Positions 1 to 10,358 of a stretch of 49,524 nucleotides of DNA are shown piece after piece. The position numbers and the translations under genes are program-made. The notes beneath the pieces were generated by a model. The model was not told the DNA's origin and did no database searches. It saw nothing but the letters and a program-made list of their open reading frames with translations. Origin of the DNA: an uncultured Chelatococcus sp. (lineage in GTDB: Bacteria > Pseudomonadota > Alphaproteobacteria > Rhizobiales > Beijerinckiaceae); the NCBI GenBank assembly GCA_937863995.1, contig CALMIK010000088.1, forward strand, positions 1 to 49,524, written 5' to 3'. The first letter of the stretch is position 1. Each line of letters begins with the position of its first letter.

Positions 1-255
1 CCGACGATGTGGCGCGACATCTTCCTCAACAACAAGGATGCGGTGCTCGAGATGCTGGGCCGCTTCAACGAGGACCTGGCCGCGCTCGCGCGCGCGATTC
101 GCTGGGGCGACGGCGACGCGCTGTTCGAGTTGTTCACCCGCACGCGCGCCATCCGGCGCACTATCATCGAGCTTGGCCAGGAAACAAGCGCGCCCGACTT
201 CGGCCGCACCGGCGCTCCGGCCCGCGCCGATGCGCCGGGTTCCGCCTCAGTATAA
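1..255 (+). CDS. C-terminal end of a prephenate/arogenate dehydrogenase (partial)
   Basis: The window opens inside this gene; only the last 84 codons are present, ending at a TAA at 253-255. The stretch beginning WRDIFLNNKDAVLEML, followed by a helical RFNEDLAALARAI segment, is typical of the C-terminal helical domain of TyrA-family prephenate or arogenate dehydrogenases, which make the tyrosine precursor in the shikimate-derived branch. The NAD-binding Rossmann domain and the catalytic histidine lie outside the window and cannot be checked. The Ala/Gly/Pro-rich tail after residue 60 of the fragment looks like a disordered end. The 3' end overlaps the convergent DUF2125 gene by 9 bases. The family call is fairly safe; the choice between prephenate and arogenate as substrate is not possible here. 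Confidence 0.75.
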   Translation, partial: PTMWRDIFLNNKDAVLEMLGRFNEDLAALARAIRWGDGDALFELFTRTRAIRRTIIELGQETSAPDFGRTGAPARADAPGSASV

Positions 256-1347
256 CGGCGCGACGTTGCCCACGCGCAGCGGCCCGACGAGCACCTGCCC
301 GTCGCGCAGCGCGATCGGGGGCAGGGGCGTGAGGCCGGGCGGGACATTGCCCGCCTGCGCCCCGCCGCCGAGAATGGCGAGCCCGCCGGCGATCAGGTTG
401 CCGCGCCCGCCGAGGCCGAAGCGGGCGAGCAGTTCCTCCAGCCCTGCCACAGATGCCTCCATGCGGCCCTGCGGGCGCCGCTGATCGTCGAGCGAGAAAT
501 GGCCGCGCGCCTGCAGTCGCTGCGGACCCTTGGCGGCGCTAAGCTCATTGATTTCAAGCCTGCCGCCGGCAAGCCGCCAGCGCTCGAACTCGATCGACGG
601 TTCCTTCGCCGTGAAGGGCGCGGCCTCTGTGATCGCGCCCTGGAAGGTGAGGGCCGCGGGCTCGGAGTTGCCGATCAGGGCGTCGAGTGCGGGAACGCGC
701 GCGTCCTTGAGGGCGAATGCGAGATCGTAGACGTGATCGTCCGCAGGCCTTTCGGGATCGACGCGCAGATGCGACTGCCAGTTGCGGGCGCGCAGCACTT
801 CCGCCATGCCGCCCTCGATGGTTCCCGTGGCGATGACGGGCGCGTCGACGATGATGGAGAACCGGTCGAGGCGGTTGCCGGTGAACACCGCGCTGGCGTC
901 GAACGCCTGCCAGTCCAGCTTCACCCGCTCGCCCTGATCGTTGTCGGCAACCAGCGGTCCCTGAGCCTCGATGATGACGTGGTTGGGCTTGTACACCTGC
1001 GCCACTGCCAGGAACTGAGCCACGGTGCCGGTGACGGTGCCGGCCGGCGTCGTGCCGGTGAAGTGCAGGTTGGTGCAGCGCACCTCGAAGCGGAAGGGGA
1101 AGCCGCCGATGGTGCGGTCCGGGCAGGTCCAGGTGCGCTGCTGCTCGACCTCCTGCGCCAGCCAGATCGTGATGGCGTCGTGCACCCGCGCGCGCGCCAC
1201 GAACCAGAACGCCGACCAGCCGGCCAACAGCACGAGGAGGATCGCCACCGGCAGGAACAGCCCGAACCGGCTGACGCGTCCGGGCGGCGGCGCGGGCGCG
1301 GGGGTTACGGATGCGGGTGTTTCTGTGACCTTGGGGCTTTCGCTCAC
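247..1347 (-). CDS. DUF2125 domain-containing protein
   Basis: A 366-residue protein with a GTG start at 1347. An N-terminal Pro/Ala-rich cytoplasmic stretch is followed by one hydrophobic segment (about residues 28-50), so it is probably anchored in the inner membrane with a large periplasmic part. The motif GGFPFRFEVRC near residue 80 and the following beta-rich repeats (LTFQGAITEAAPF, GRLEINELSAAKGP) match DUF2125, an alphaproteobacterial family of unknown function with resemblance to lipid-transfer-like AsmA-type proteins. That resemblance is an inference from the beta-rich repeat pattern only. It is convergent with the tyrosine-pathway gene and transcribed in the same direction as plsC, ftsX and ftsE, but separated from plsC by 250 bases. 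No enzymatic residues can be named. Confidence 0.8.
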   Translation of the reverse strand: MSESPKVTETPASVTPAPAPPPGRVSRFGLFLPVAILLVLLAGWSAFWFVARARVHDAITIWLAQEVEQQRTWTCPDRTIGGFPFRFEVRCTNLHFTGTTPAGTVTGTVAQFLAVAQVYKPNHVIIEAQGPLVADNDQGERVKLDWQAFDASAVFTGNRLDRFSIIVDAPVIATGTIEGGMAEVLRARNWQSHLRVDPERPADDHVYDLAFALKDARVPALDALIGNSEPAALTFQGAITEAAPFTAKEPSIEFERWRLAGGRLEINELSAAKGPQRLQARGHFSLDDQRRPQGRMEASVAGLEELLARFGLGGRGNLIAGGLAILGGGAQAGNVPPGLTPLPPIALRDGQVLVGPLRVGNVAPLY

Positions 1348-1446
1348 TGGATATGGACTCCGGATATGGCATCGGGCCGGAAAGAAGATCGGCTACCGGG
1401 ACGCTCCTGCCTGATGTGCCGGTGTTTGGGCAAGGCAAGAGCTCGT

Positions 1447-1490
1447 GAGGCCAAGGAATTCCTGAGGCCAAGGAATTCCTGAGGCCAAGG
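1447..1490. repeat. Short tandem repeat, 17-bp unit x 2.6
   Basis: The unit GAGGCCAAGGAATTCCT occurs at 1447-1463 and 1464-1480 without a mismatch, followed by the first ten bases of a third copy at 1481-1490. Each unit carries the palindrome AGGAATTCCT. It lies in the 250-base gap (1348-1597) between the plsC stop and the DUF2125 start, which otherwise shows no convincing gene. Confidence 0.9.
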
Positions 1491-1597
1491 CCCACTTTTA
1501 GACTGAATATCGGCGATTTTGAGGGAAAGCGAGCCACCGCAGCCAACTGCCTGTGCATGGGCGCACGGGCATTGGTGCGCATGCGCGGGCGCGGCCA

Positions 1598-2344
1598 TCA
1601 TGCGGGTTGGCGATGCGCCTTCGCCAGCGCCGGGTCGGCATCGCGCAGCAGACGGTTTGATTCGTCCTCGATGCGCCGTTCCAGTTCCCCCACCACCTGC
1701 TTGCGTGCCAACCCTTCGGGAAGCTGCGGCAGAATGCTGACGACGACCGTGCCGGGGCGGCGCAGGAAGCTCTGGCGCTGCCAGAACAGGCCCGAATTCA
1801 GCGCCACCGGCACGCAGGGCACCTTCAGGCCGTGGTAGAGGAAGGCGACGCCCGTCCTGTACTCGGGCGGCGCGCCGGGTGGGCGGCGGGTGCCCTCGGG
1901 AAAGATGATGACCTGATGACCCTGCGCCGCCCGCTCCCGCGCGGCGCGCGCCATCCCTGTGATCGCGGAGGCTCCGGCCGAGCGGTCGACCGCGATCATG
2001 CCCATGTGGCGCAGGTACCAGCCGAAGAGAGGCAGGCGCAGCAGCTCGTGCTTGAGGACGAAGACGGGCCGCTCGAATATGGCGAAGAGCGCGAACGTCT
2101 CCCACGCCGACTGGTGCTTGCTGGCGACGAGCAGGCCGCCCGGCGGGATGTTTTCGAGTCCGCGCCATTCCACCTTGAGGCCGGCGATGACGCGCAGCAG
2201 CCACAGGTTGGTGCGCGCCCACCCCCGCGCCATCGGAAACATGTAGCGCGCGGGGGCGGCAAGCAACGGCAGGCACGCGACCAGCCACAGCGTGAGGTTG
2301 CCGTAGAAGAAGACGGCGAACAGGAGGGAGCGGATGAAAAGCAT
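1598..2344 (-). CDS. plsC: 1-acyl-sn-glycerol-3-phosphate acyltransferase
   Basis: 248 residues, the usual length for a short PlsC. It transfers an acyl chain to lysophosphatidic acid to give phosphatidic acid in membrane phospholipid synthesis. A hydrophobic N-terminus (about residues 3-32) would hold it in the inner membrane. Motif I is SKHQSAWETF: the catalytic histidine is His77, and the acidic partner of the HX4D motif is a glutamate (Glu82) instead of aspartate. Motif III is FPEGTR (148-153), which binds the glycerol phosphate. The ATG at 2344 has a GAGAG stretch just upstream. The gene sits downstream of the YdcF-like gene on the same strand. The Asp-to-Glu change is conservative, so an active enzyme is likely. 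Confidence 0.88.
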   Translation of the reverse strand: MLFIRSLLFAVFFYGNLTLWLVACLPLLAAPARYMFPMARGWARTNLWLLRVIAGLKVEWRGLENIPPGGLLVASKHQSAWETFALFAIFERPVFVLKHELLRLPLFGWYLRHMGMIAVDRSAGASAITGMARAARERAAQGHQVIIFPEGTRRPPGAPPEYRTGVAFLYHGLKVPCVPVALNSGLFWQRQSFLRRPGTVVVSILPQLPEGLARKQVVGELERRIEDESNRLLRDADPALAKAHRQPA

Positions 2345-2422
2345 GGCTCTCGGGTTACCGGGGCGATATGACGACGGGCAACGCGCCGGAAAAGCAGCGT
2401 CGGATCATGGTAGCACGAATCG

Positions 2423-3142
2423 TCAGGACAGCGGCTTCCTGCCGCCGAACAGAACGACGAAGGGCGAATTTTCCGGGTCGCTCTCCACGGAGGTGCGCGT
2501 GAAGGCTGCGATGTACTTGACGTATTCCCACACCAGAAAGCGCATGGTCTCGCTGTCGGTCAGCCACTCGTCGCCGTGCGACTGCGGGGCGGCGACGGGG
2601 TAGGGCGTCAGCGTGACGCCCGGCAGCACGTTGCGCAGTTCCAGCAGCGTGCGCGGCATGTGGTAGGTGGAGGTGACGACGATGAGCGACCGGAAGTTGT
2701 TGTTCTCCACCCAGCGGCGCGTCTCGATGGCGTTGCCGACGGTGTTCAGCGCGCGATAATCGAGATCGACGCAGCAGCCCTTCACGGCCACGACCGGATG
2801 CGACACCTCGATTTCCGCGCGCGTCGTCGCCTCGTTGACGCCGGTGATCAGCATGCGCCGGGCGCGGCCGCCCGCCAGCAGCGTCGCGGCGTCCGCGATG
2901 CGCTGCGAGCCGCCGGTGAGCACAACGATGCCGTCTGCGCTGGCGCTCTGGTCGAACCTGTAGGATTTGAGCGTCTGCACGAAACTGAGGAAACCGCCGG
3001 CCAGCATGATGCCCGCCGCGAGGGCGACAAGCATCAGCCCGCGGGAGAGACGCCGCGCCAGCAAAAACCTCTTTCCGCCGGGCTTGCGGCCGCGCGTCTT
3101 AACGTCTCTTGCGCTGCTCACCCTTTCGTCCGTCAAGTACAT
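2423..3142 (-). CDS. YdcF/ElyC/SanA-family (DUF218) membrane protein
   Basis: 239 residues. A basic N-terminus is followed by one transmembrane segment (about 33-57), then a DUF218 fold: the strand ADGIVVLTGG, the SQRIADAATLLAGG helix, LITGVNEAT, and the late strand LIVVTSTYHMPR. DUF218 proteins of the SanA/ElyC group act at the cell envelope in an unclear way (envelope barrier, peptidoglycan precursor metabolism). A strong Shine-Dalgarno sequence GGACGAGG directly precedes the ATG at 3142. It is 21 bases downstream of the ftsX stop, so it is probably co-transcribed with ftsEX, which would fit a cell-wall role. Substrate unknown. Confidence 0.8.
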   Translation of the reverse strand: MYLTDERVSSARDVKTRGRKPGGKRFLLARRLSRGLMLVALAAGIMLAGGFLSFVQTLKSYRFDQSASADGIVVLTGGSQRIADAATLLAGGRARRMLITGVNEATTRAEIEVSHPVVAVKGCCVDLDYRALNTVGNAIETRRWVENNNFRSLIVVTSTYHMPRTLLELRNVLPGVTLTPYPVAAPQSHGDEWLTDSETMRFLVWEYVKYIAAFTRTSVESDPENSPFVVLFGGRKPLS

Positions 3143-3163
3143 CCTCGTCCAGATATATTTTTG

Positions 3164-4141
3164 TCATTGCAGCCGGGTCAGATACCGGCGCACGGTGAAG
3201 CCGGACACAATCGCCGTCACGGCGGCCACCAGCGCCGCCACGCCGAACATCGACGCATAGCCGCCCCATCCCATGTTGAAGGCGCCGAACAGCGCCTGCA
3301 ACTGGTCTCCGCCGGGGCTGGCGCGCCACCATGAGGACAGCAGGCCAGCCCCCCCGATGAAGAGCACGGCCGCGATGCTGCCCAACAAGCCGCCGCGCAG
3401 GCCCATCTTGAAGAAGCGCGCCTCGTACTCCCTCGCGATGAATTTGTCGTCTGCACCGACAAAATGCAACACGTCGAGGATTTCTCGGTCACTGGCGACG
3501 GCGCCCCGCGTCGTGGTCGCGATGGCGAGCGCCGCCGCGGTCAGCACCAGCACCACGATGATGATCGCCACCAGCACGACGGTGCCGGCCATTGCCGACA
3601 GGCGCTCGATCCAGTTGCGATGGTCGTCGAGCGTCGCGGTGGGTACGCTGTCGGTGAGTTGCTGACGCAGCTCGCCCATATCCTCCGCCAGTGTCTGGCT
3701 GCCCTCGCGCAGCGTCAGCACGACGATGCGCGGAACGGGCAGCTCGACCAGATCGATGCCCTGACCAAGCCACGGCTCGAGCAGGCGCTCGGCATCCTGG
3801 CGCGAGAGCACCTCCGCGCCGGCGATGGACGGGTAGGCGGCGGCGATCTCGGCCGCCTGCGCCACGTCGGCGTCGATGTCGCGGCGCGGATCGGGCTTGA
3901 TCTGGATCGTGGCCTCGCGGGCGATGGTGTCGGTCCAGTTGTGCGAGGCGGAGGCGACGAGCTGGGCGGTTCCGGCAGTCAGCGCGGCGAGGAAGGTGAG
4001 TATCGCCACCACGATGACCAGAGCGCGGCCCGACACCGAATCGGGCGGCACCAGCGGCTGGTGGCGCACCAGGTTGTCCGGCAGGTCGCCGGCGGCTGGC
4101 GCGGGCGCCGGACTTGCGTTGCTGTCGGCGTGGTCGGTCAC
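3164..4141 (-). CDS. ftsX: Cell division protein FtsX (ABC transporter permease)
   Basis: 325 residues with a GTG start. The topology is that of FtsX: a cytoplasmic Pro-rich N-terminus, a first membrane segment (about 40-62), a periplasmic domain of about 140 residues, then three C-terminal membrane segments (about 208-233, 255-277, 295-316). FtsX pairs with FtsE at the septum and signals to periplasmic activators of cell-wall hydrolases. The 13-base gap to the upstream ftsE makes co-transcription near certain. The periplasmic domain is poorly conserved in this family, so which hydrolase partner it contacts cannot be inferred. Confidence 0.88.
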   Translation of the reverse strand: MTDHADSNASPAPAPAAGDLPDNLVRHQPLVPPDSVSGRALVIVVAILTFLAALTAGTAQLVASASHNWTDTIAREATIQIKPDPRRDIDADVAQAAEIAAAYPSIAGAEVLSRQDAERLLEPWLGQGIDLVELPVPRIVVLTLREGSQTLAEDMGELRQQLTDSVPTATLDDHRNWIERLSAMAGTVVLVAIIIVVLVLTAAALAIATTTRGAVASDREILDVLHFVGADDKFIAREYEARFFKMGLRGGLLGSIAAVLFIGGAGLLSSWWRASPGGDQLQALFGAFNMGWGGYASMFGVAALVAAVTAIVSGFTVRRYLTRLQ

Positions 4142-4154
4142 GGAAGGCTCCGTC

Positions 4155-4814
4155 TCAGTCGAAAATATGCAGGCGTCCGTCGCCCAGAACGAAGCGGCGG
4201 GCGTCGACGAGATCCATCAGCGTCAGGTCGTGGGTGGCGATGATGACGGAGGTGCCGAGACGATTCAACTCGACGAAGAGACGCAGCAGACGCCGCGCCA
4301 GCGCCGGGTCGACGTTGCCGGTGGGCTCGTCGGCGAGCAGCAGCTCGGGGCGCGAGATGAGGGCGCGCGCGATGGCCGCGCGCTGCTTCTCGCCGCCCGA
4401 CAGCACCGGCGGCAGCACGTGCATGCGGTCGCCCAGCCCCACCCAGCGCAGCAGTTCGACGACTTCGGAGCGGTACTGCGCCTCTTCCTTGCCCTGCACG
4501 CGCAGCGGCAAAGCCACATTCTCGAAGGTGGTGAGGTGGTCAAGCAGCCTGAAATCCTGGAACACGATGCCCATGCGCCGGCGCATGGCGGTGAGTTCCT
4601 CGCCGGTGATGGTAGAGACGTCGCGCCCGAACAGCGAGACGAGCCCGCGCGTGGGCTTCAGCGACAGCAGGATCAGGCGCAGCAGGGTCGTCTTGCCCGC
4701 GCCCGACGGACCGGTGAGGAACTGGAAGGAGCGCGGCTCGATGCTGAAGGTGAGATCGCGCAGGATCTCTGGCCCCATGCCGTAGCGTAGCCCCACATTC
4801 TCGAAACGAACCAA
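4155..4814 (-). CDS. ftsE: Cell division ATP-binding protein FtsE
   Basis: ABC-type ATPase of about 219 residues that powers FtsX at the division septum. All nucleotide-binding motifs are visible: Walker A GPSGAGKTT, Q-loop in VFQDFRLLDH, signature LSGGEKQR, Walker B LLLADEPTGNVD, and the switch histidine in IIATHD. No ATG fits. TTG codons at 4823 and 4814 are the possible starts; I chose 4814 because GGGAGTTGGGG lies just before it and MVRFENV matches the usual FtsE N-terminus, while at 4823 the ribosome-binding sequence would abut the start codon. It is the first gene of an ftsE-ftsX-ydcF-like unit. Confidence 0.87.
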   Translation of the reverse strand: MVRFENVGLRYGMGPEILRDLTFSIEPRSFQFLTGPSGAGKTTLLRLILLSLKPTRGLVSLFGRDVSTITGEELTAMRRRMGIVFQDFRLLDHLTTFENVALPLRVQGKEEAQYRSEVVELLRWVGLGDRMHVLPPVLSGGEKQRAAIARALISRPELLLADEPTGNVDPALARRLLRLFVELNRLGTSVIIATHDLTLMDLVDARRFVLGDGRLHIFD

Positions 4815-4868
4815 AGGCCCCAACTCCCGTAGCGGCGAGAGCGGCGATCCGACGCCCCGGCCACGAGC

Positions 4869-4897
4869 TTTAGCATGTGCCGCTCGCGGATGCTAAA
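4869..4897. promoter_or_regulatory. Inverted repeat upstream of ftsE
   Basis: TTTAGCAT at 4869-4876 and its exact reverse complement ATGCTAAA at 4890-4897, separated by 13 bases, lie 55-83 bases upstream of the ftsE start. This could be an operator for a dimeric regulator. It is not followed by a T-run on the minus strand, so a terminator is less likely. The rest of the hemB-ftsE gap (4815-5077) shows no gene. Confidence 0.4.
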
Positions 4898-5033
4898 ACG
4901 CAACGTGTCTCGCGCGGAAGGAATCCACACGCAAACGCCGCTTCTTGCGTCGAATCACTGATGTTGCAGATCAGCATTGCGCCCGGCTGGGGCGGGAATG
5001 TGACGGAGACGGGAATTTGGCCAGGTTCCGTCA

Positions 5034-5057
5034 GGGCGCCCGTTATTCCGGACGCCC
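5034..5057 (-). terminator. Hairpin downstream of hemB
   Basis: GGGCGCCCG at 5034-5042 pairs with CGGACGCCC at 5049-5057 (nine pairs including one G-U) around a six-base loop, starting 20 bases beyond the hemB stop codon. There is no U-tract after it on the minus strand, so it may be a weak terminator or an mRNA 3'-end stabiliser. Confidence 0.45.
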
Positions 5058-5077
5058 CTTATATCTGACGTGGTCGC

Positions 5078-6821
<1,744 letters not shown>

Positions 6822-7027
6822 CGGCGATCCGGCGGCAGCGAGCGGTGTGGTATAAACGCGCCACCGCGGGGGTGCGTGCGGCTGTGCTGCTCATGTTTGC
6901 TTAACTTCACCCGGTCTAAAGTGTAAACGTCATCGCTTGAATGCGGCGTGTCGGGGCCGCGGTTTTCCGGGATCGGGAAATCGCTCGGGCCGGATGCAAA
7001 GCGCCTCCAGACGACGGGGTCAGTTTC

Positions 7028-8296
7028 GTGAAAGTTCAGTTCGCCAGTGTGTCCACGGTGATTGCCGGTTGCCTCGCCTTGGCGGTCTCAACCGCTTCCA
7101 CTTCCGCTATTGCCCAGCAGTCGGCCTTCGGCCAGGCCGAGTGGCAACAGAATTACGATTCCGCGCAGCGCGTCCGGGTGACGCGCGCGAACACGCCGAC
7201 ACTGTCGCCCGACGCCGTCGCCGCCACCGAGCAGGCGATCGCGCGCTACCGCAGCATGGTCGAGCGGGGCGGTTGGGGGCAGATCGGCAACGACAAGTTG
7301 CGGCTGGGCTCGCGCGGCCCGGCGGTGCAGGCGCTGCGCCAGCGCCTTGTCGTCGCAGGCGATCTCGATCCTTCCGCCGCGCGCGGCGACGTGTTCGATT
7401 CCTACGTCGAGGCCGGCCTGCGCCGCGCCCAGGAGCGTTACGGTCTTTCGGCCACGGGTGCGCTCAACCCCGGCACGGTAGCGGCGCTCAACGTTTCGGC
7501 GGACGTGCGCCTGCGCCAGCTCGAGCTCAACCTGGTGCGGCTGCGCTCCTACTCCGGCAATCTCGGCAATCGATATGTGGTGGTGAACATTCCCGCCGCC
7601 ATGGTCGAGACCGTGTCGGGCAACCACGTCGTCACGCGCCATGCGGCGGGCGTGGGCAAGATCGACCGCCAGTCGCCGATCTTCAATTCGCGCGTCACCG
7701 AGATCAACTTCAACCCGTTCTGGACGGTGCCGGCGTCGATCATCCGCAAGGACCTGATCCCCAAGATGCGTCAGGACCCCACCTACCTGACCGACCAGAA
7801 GATCCGCATTTACAACGCCGAGGGCCAGGAAATCCAGCCGAGCCAGGTCGACTGGAACACGTATGAGGCCACGCGCTACCGCTTCCGTCAGGATCAGGGC
7901 GCCGACCTCAACTCCATGGGCTTTGTGCGCATCAACATCCCCAATCCGCATGGCGTGTATATGCACGACACGCCGGCCAAGGGCGTTTTCGGCGACGATT
8001 TCCGCTTCGTCTCGTCGGGCTGCGTGCGGTTGCAGAACGTGCGCGATTATGTCGCCTTCCTGCTTGAGGACACGCCCGGCTGGGGCCGCCAGCAGATCCA
8101 GGCGGCCATCGACTCCGGCAAGCGCATCGACGCCCCGGTGCCGAACGTGCCCGTGTACTGGACCTACATCACCGCCTGGGCGACGCCCGACGGCACCGTG
8201 CAGTTCCGCTCCGACATCTACAACCGCGACGGCCTCGGCCTTGGCGGGCAGATCGCGGCGCTCGAGGCCAACAACTCCGAAGCGTCGAAGTACTGA
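7028..8296 (+). CDS. YcbB-type L,D-transpeptidase, exported
   Basis: 422 residues from a GTG at 7028, chosen because MKVQFASVSTVIAG starts a clean signal peptide ending near AIAQQ (about residue 31). Next comes a peptidoglycan-binding domain of the PG_binding_1 type (LRLGSRGPAVQALRQ through TVAALN), then a YkuD catalytic domain with the active-site cysteine Cys332 in SSGCVRL and an upstream HDTP motif. It forms 3-3 cross-links in peptidoglycan or attaches proteins to it, in the periplasm. The order scaffold, binding domain, YkuD resembles E. coli LdtD (YcbB), though shorter. The usual histidine before Gly-Cys (SHGC) is a serine here, a known variation. It stands alone between a DUF6163 gene and glyA. 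Confidence 0.88.
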   Translation: MKVQFASVSTVIAGCLALAVSTASTSAIAQQSAFGQAEWQQNYDSAQRVRVTRANTPTLSPDAVAATEQAIARYRSMVERGGWGQIGNDKLRLGSRGPAVQALRQRLVVAGDLDPSAARGDVFDSYVEAGLRRAQERYGLSATGALNPGTVAALNVSADVRLRQLELNLVRLRSYSGNLGNRYVVVNIPAAMVETVSGNHVVTRHAAGVGKIDRQSPIFNSRVTEINFNPFWTVPASIIRKDLIPKMRQDPTYLTDQKIRIYNAEGQEIQPSQVDWNTYEATRYRFRQDQGADLNSMGFVRINIPNPHGVYMHDTPAKGVFGDDFRFVSSGCVRLQNVRDYVAFLLEDTPGWGRQQIQAAIDSGKRIDAPVPNVPVYWTYITAWATPDGTVQFRSDIYNRDGLGLGGQIAALEANNSEASKY

Positions 8297-8363
8297 CGGC
8301 GCGCCCGGCGCAAGTTGAACCGGCCGGGAGGGTTTCGCCCTTCCGTCCGCGTATAGGTGGCAT

Positions 8364-8377
8364 GCCGCACGTGCGGC
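8364..8377. promoter_or_regulatory. Perfect 14-bp palindrome in the leader of glyA
   Basis: GCCGCACGTGCGGC is self-complementary over all 14 bases and lies 122 bases upstream of the glyA start, directly before TTGACG (8380-8385), which could act as a -35 element. An operator for a dimeric regulator is possible. No convincing -10 is seen at the right spacing. The remainder of 8297-8498 has no gene. Confidence 0.35.
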
Positions 8378-8498
8378 TCTTGACGCTGCCGATGGTCAAA
8401 AGCGCCGTTGGCAGCGACACTTTCCTCATGATACGTTTCCCCGCGAGTCGCCTGAAATATGTCAGGGGAACATCTCTCCCCCAGCGCGGAGCACGTTC

Positions 8499-9806
8499 AT
8501 GAGCGCCACCGAAGCAAATTCCAAGCCCGCCCTTTCCAACAGCTTTTTCTCCGCGCCGCTGGCCGAGAGCGATCCCGAGATCGCGCACGCCATCGCGCTG
8601 GAGCTCGGTCGCCAACGCGACGAGATCGAACTGATCGCCTCCGAGAATATCGTCTCGCGCGCGGTCATCGAGGCGCAGGGCTCGGTGCTCACCAACAAGT
8701 ATGCGGAAGGCTATCCGGGCCGCCGCTACTACGGCGGCTGCCAGTTCGTCGATATCGCTGAGAATCTCGCCATCGACCGGGCGAAGAAGCTGTTCGGCGC
8801 CGAGTTCGCCAACGTGCAGCCCAATTCCGGCTCCCAGGCCAACCAGGCGGTGTTTTTCGCGCTGCTGCAGCCGGGCGACACGTTCATGGGCCTCGACCTC
8901 GCCGCCGGCGGCCATCTCACCCACGGCGCGCCGCCGAATATGTCGGGCAAGTGGTTCAAGCCGGTGTCCTACACCGTGCGCGAGGACGACCAGCACATCG
9001 ACTACGACAGCGTCGCGCGCCTCGCTGCCGAGCACAAGCCGAAGCTCATCATCGCCGGTGGCTCGGCCTATTCGCGCTTCTGGGATTTCGCGCGTTTCCG
9101 CGAGATCGCCGATTCCATCGGCGCTTATTTCTTCGTCGACATGGCGCATTTCGCGGGCCTCGTGGCCGGCGGCGCGCATCCCTCGCCGTTCCCGCACGCG
9201 CATGTCGTCACCACCACCACGCACAAGACGCTGCGCGGCCCGCGCGGCGGCCTCATCCTGACCAATGACGAGACGATCGCCAAAAAGATCAACTCGGCCA
9301 TTTTCCCCGGCCTGCAGGGCGGCCCGCTGATGCACGTCATCGCCGCCAAGGCGGTGGCCTTCGGCGAGGCGCTGCAGCCCGAGTTCAAGGCTTACGCGCA
9401 CGCCGTGGTCGACAATGCGAAGGTGCTGGCCAAAACCATCGCCGACGGCGGCTATGCCATCGTGTCGGGTGGCACGGACAACCATCTGTTCCTGGTCGAC
9501 CTGCGTCCCAAGGGCCTCAACGGCAAGGCCGCAGAAGCGGCGCTGGGGCGGGCGCACATCACCACCAACAAGAACGGCGTGCCGTTCGACACCGAGAAGC
9601 CGACCATCACTTCCGGCATTCGCATCGGCACTCCGGCTGGCACCTCGCGCGGCTTCGGCACGCAGGAGTTCACCGAGATCGGCCGCCTCATCGTCGAGGT
9701 TCTCGACGGGCTTGCCGCGAACGGTGACGCTGGCAACGCCGATGTCGAGGCGAGGGTGCGCGAGAAGGTGAAGGCGCTGACCGCCCGCTTCCCCATCTAT
9801 CAGTGA
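8499..9806 (+). CDS. glyA: Serine hydroxymethyltransferase
   Basis: 435 residues, the normal length. PLP enzyme interconverting serine and glycine with transfer of a one-carbon unit to tetrahydrofolate, in the cytosol. The PLP-binding lysine is Lys243 in [13 protein letters not shown]. Other signatures: LIASENIVS near the N-terminus, [16 protein letters not shown], and [13 protein letters not shown]. It heads the run glyA-nrdR-ribD-ribE-ribH-nusB-thiL, with 12 bases to nrdR. The ATG at 8499 directly precedes [16 protein letters not shown], and the conserved core begins at about residue 18. Confidence 0.96.
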   Translation: MSATEANSKPALSNSFFSAPLAESDPEIAHAIALELGRQRDEIELIASENIVSRAVIEAQGSVLTNKYAEGYPGRRYYGGCQFVDIAENLAIDRAKKLFGAEFANVQPNSGSQANQAVFFALLQPGDTFMGLDLAAGGHLTHGAPPNMSGKWFKPVSYTVREDDQHIDYDSVARLAAEHKPKLIIAGGSAYSRFWDFARFREIADSIGAYFFVDMAHFAGLVAGGAHPSPFPHAHVVTTTTHKTLRGPRGGLILTNDETIAKKINSAIFPGLQGGPLMHVIAAKAVAFGEALQPEFKAYAHAVVDNAKVLAKTIADGGYAIVSGGTDNHLFLVDLRPKGLNGKAAEAALGRAHITTNKNGVPFDTEKPTITSGIRIGTPAGTSRGFGTQEFTEIGRLIVEVLDGLAANGDAGNADVEARVREKVKALTARFPIYQ

Positions 9807-9818
9807 TCGGTTGCGCCC

Positions 9819-10358
9819 ATGCGTTGCCCGTTTTGCGGCAGTCTCGAGACGCAGGTCAAGGACTCGCGTCCCGCCGATGACCACGCCACGATCCGCAGGC
9901 GGCGCATCTGTCCCGATTGCGGCGGGCGCTTCACCACTTTCGAGCGCGTGCAACTGCGCGAGCTCACCGTGGTCAAGCGTTCCGGCAAGCGGGTTCCGTT
10001 CGACCGCGACAAGCTGGCGCGCTCGGTAACGGTCGCGTTGCGCAAGCGCGCGGTCGACAATGAGCGGGTCGAGCGCATGATCAACGGCATCGTGCGCCAG
10101 CTCGAACAGACGGGCGATGCCGATGTCACCAGCGAGCAGATCGGCGAGCTGGTGATGGAGGGGCTGCGCCAGCTCGACAGCGTGGCCTTCGTGCGTTTTG
10201 CCTCCGTCTATCGCAATTTCCGCGAGGCGAGGGATTTCGAGGAGTTCGTCGGAGAGCTGGCAAGCAGCACCCCGGCGCTTGCGGGCGACAGCGATGAAGG
10301 GGACAATGCGCTTCCCGACGCGATGGAGGCCGGACCCGATGACGGAAAGCGCGCATAA
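9819..10358 (+). CDS. nrdR: Transcriptional repressor NrdR
   Basis: 179 residues. Represses ribonucleotide reductase operons according to the nucleotide bound. An N-terminal zinc ribbon uses Cys3, Cys6, Cys31 and Cys34 (RCPFCG ... ICPDCGG), followed by an ATP-cone domain (about 46-136) with [12 protein letters not shown]. The acidic C-terminal 25 residues are an extension and probably disordered. The stop codon lies 20 bases inside the next gene, ribD, so the two are translationally linked. No ribonucleotide reductase gene is in the window, so its targets are elsewhere. Confidence 0.95.
   Translation: MRCPFCGSLETQVKDSRPADDHATIRRRRICPDCGGRFTTFERVQLRELTVVKRSGKRVPFDRDKLARSVTVALRKRAVDNERVERMINGIVRQLEQTGDADVTSEQIGELVMEGLRQLDSVAFVRFASVYRNFREARDFEEFVGELASSTPALAGDSDEGDNALPDAMEAGPDDGKRA

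Noticed and set aside
1447..1490. CRISPR-like repeat
   Set aside because: Units are contiguous with no spacers, and no cas genes are present.
8320..8345. Terminator for the L,D-transpeptidase gene (AGGG-TTTCG-CCCT hairpin)
   Set aside because: Only a four- to six-pair stem without a T-run; too weak to call.
10200..10340. FMN riboswitch before ribD
   Set aside because: ribD starts inside nrdR; there is no leader space and no RFN-element sequence.
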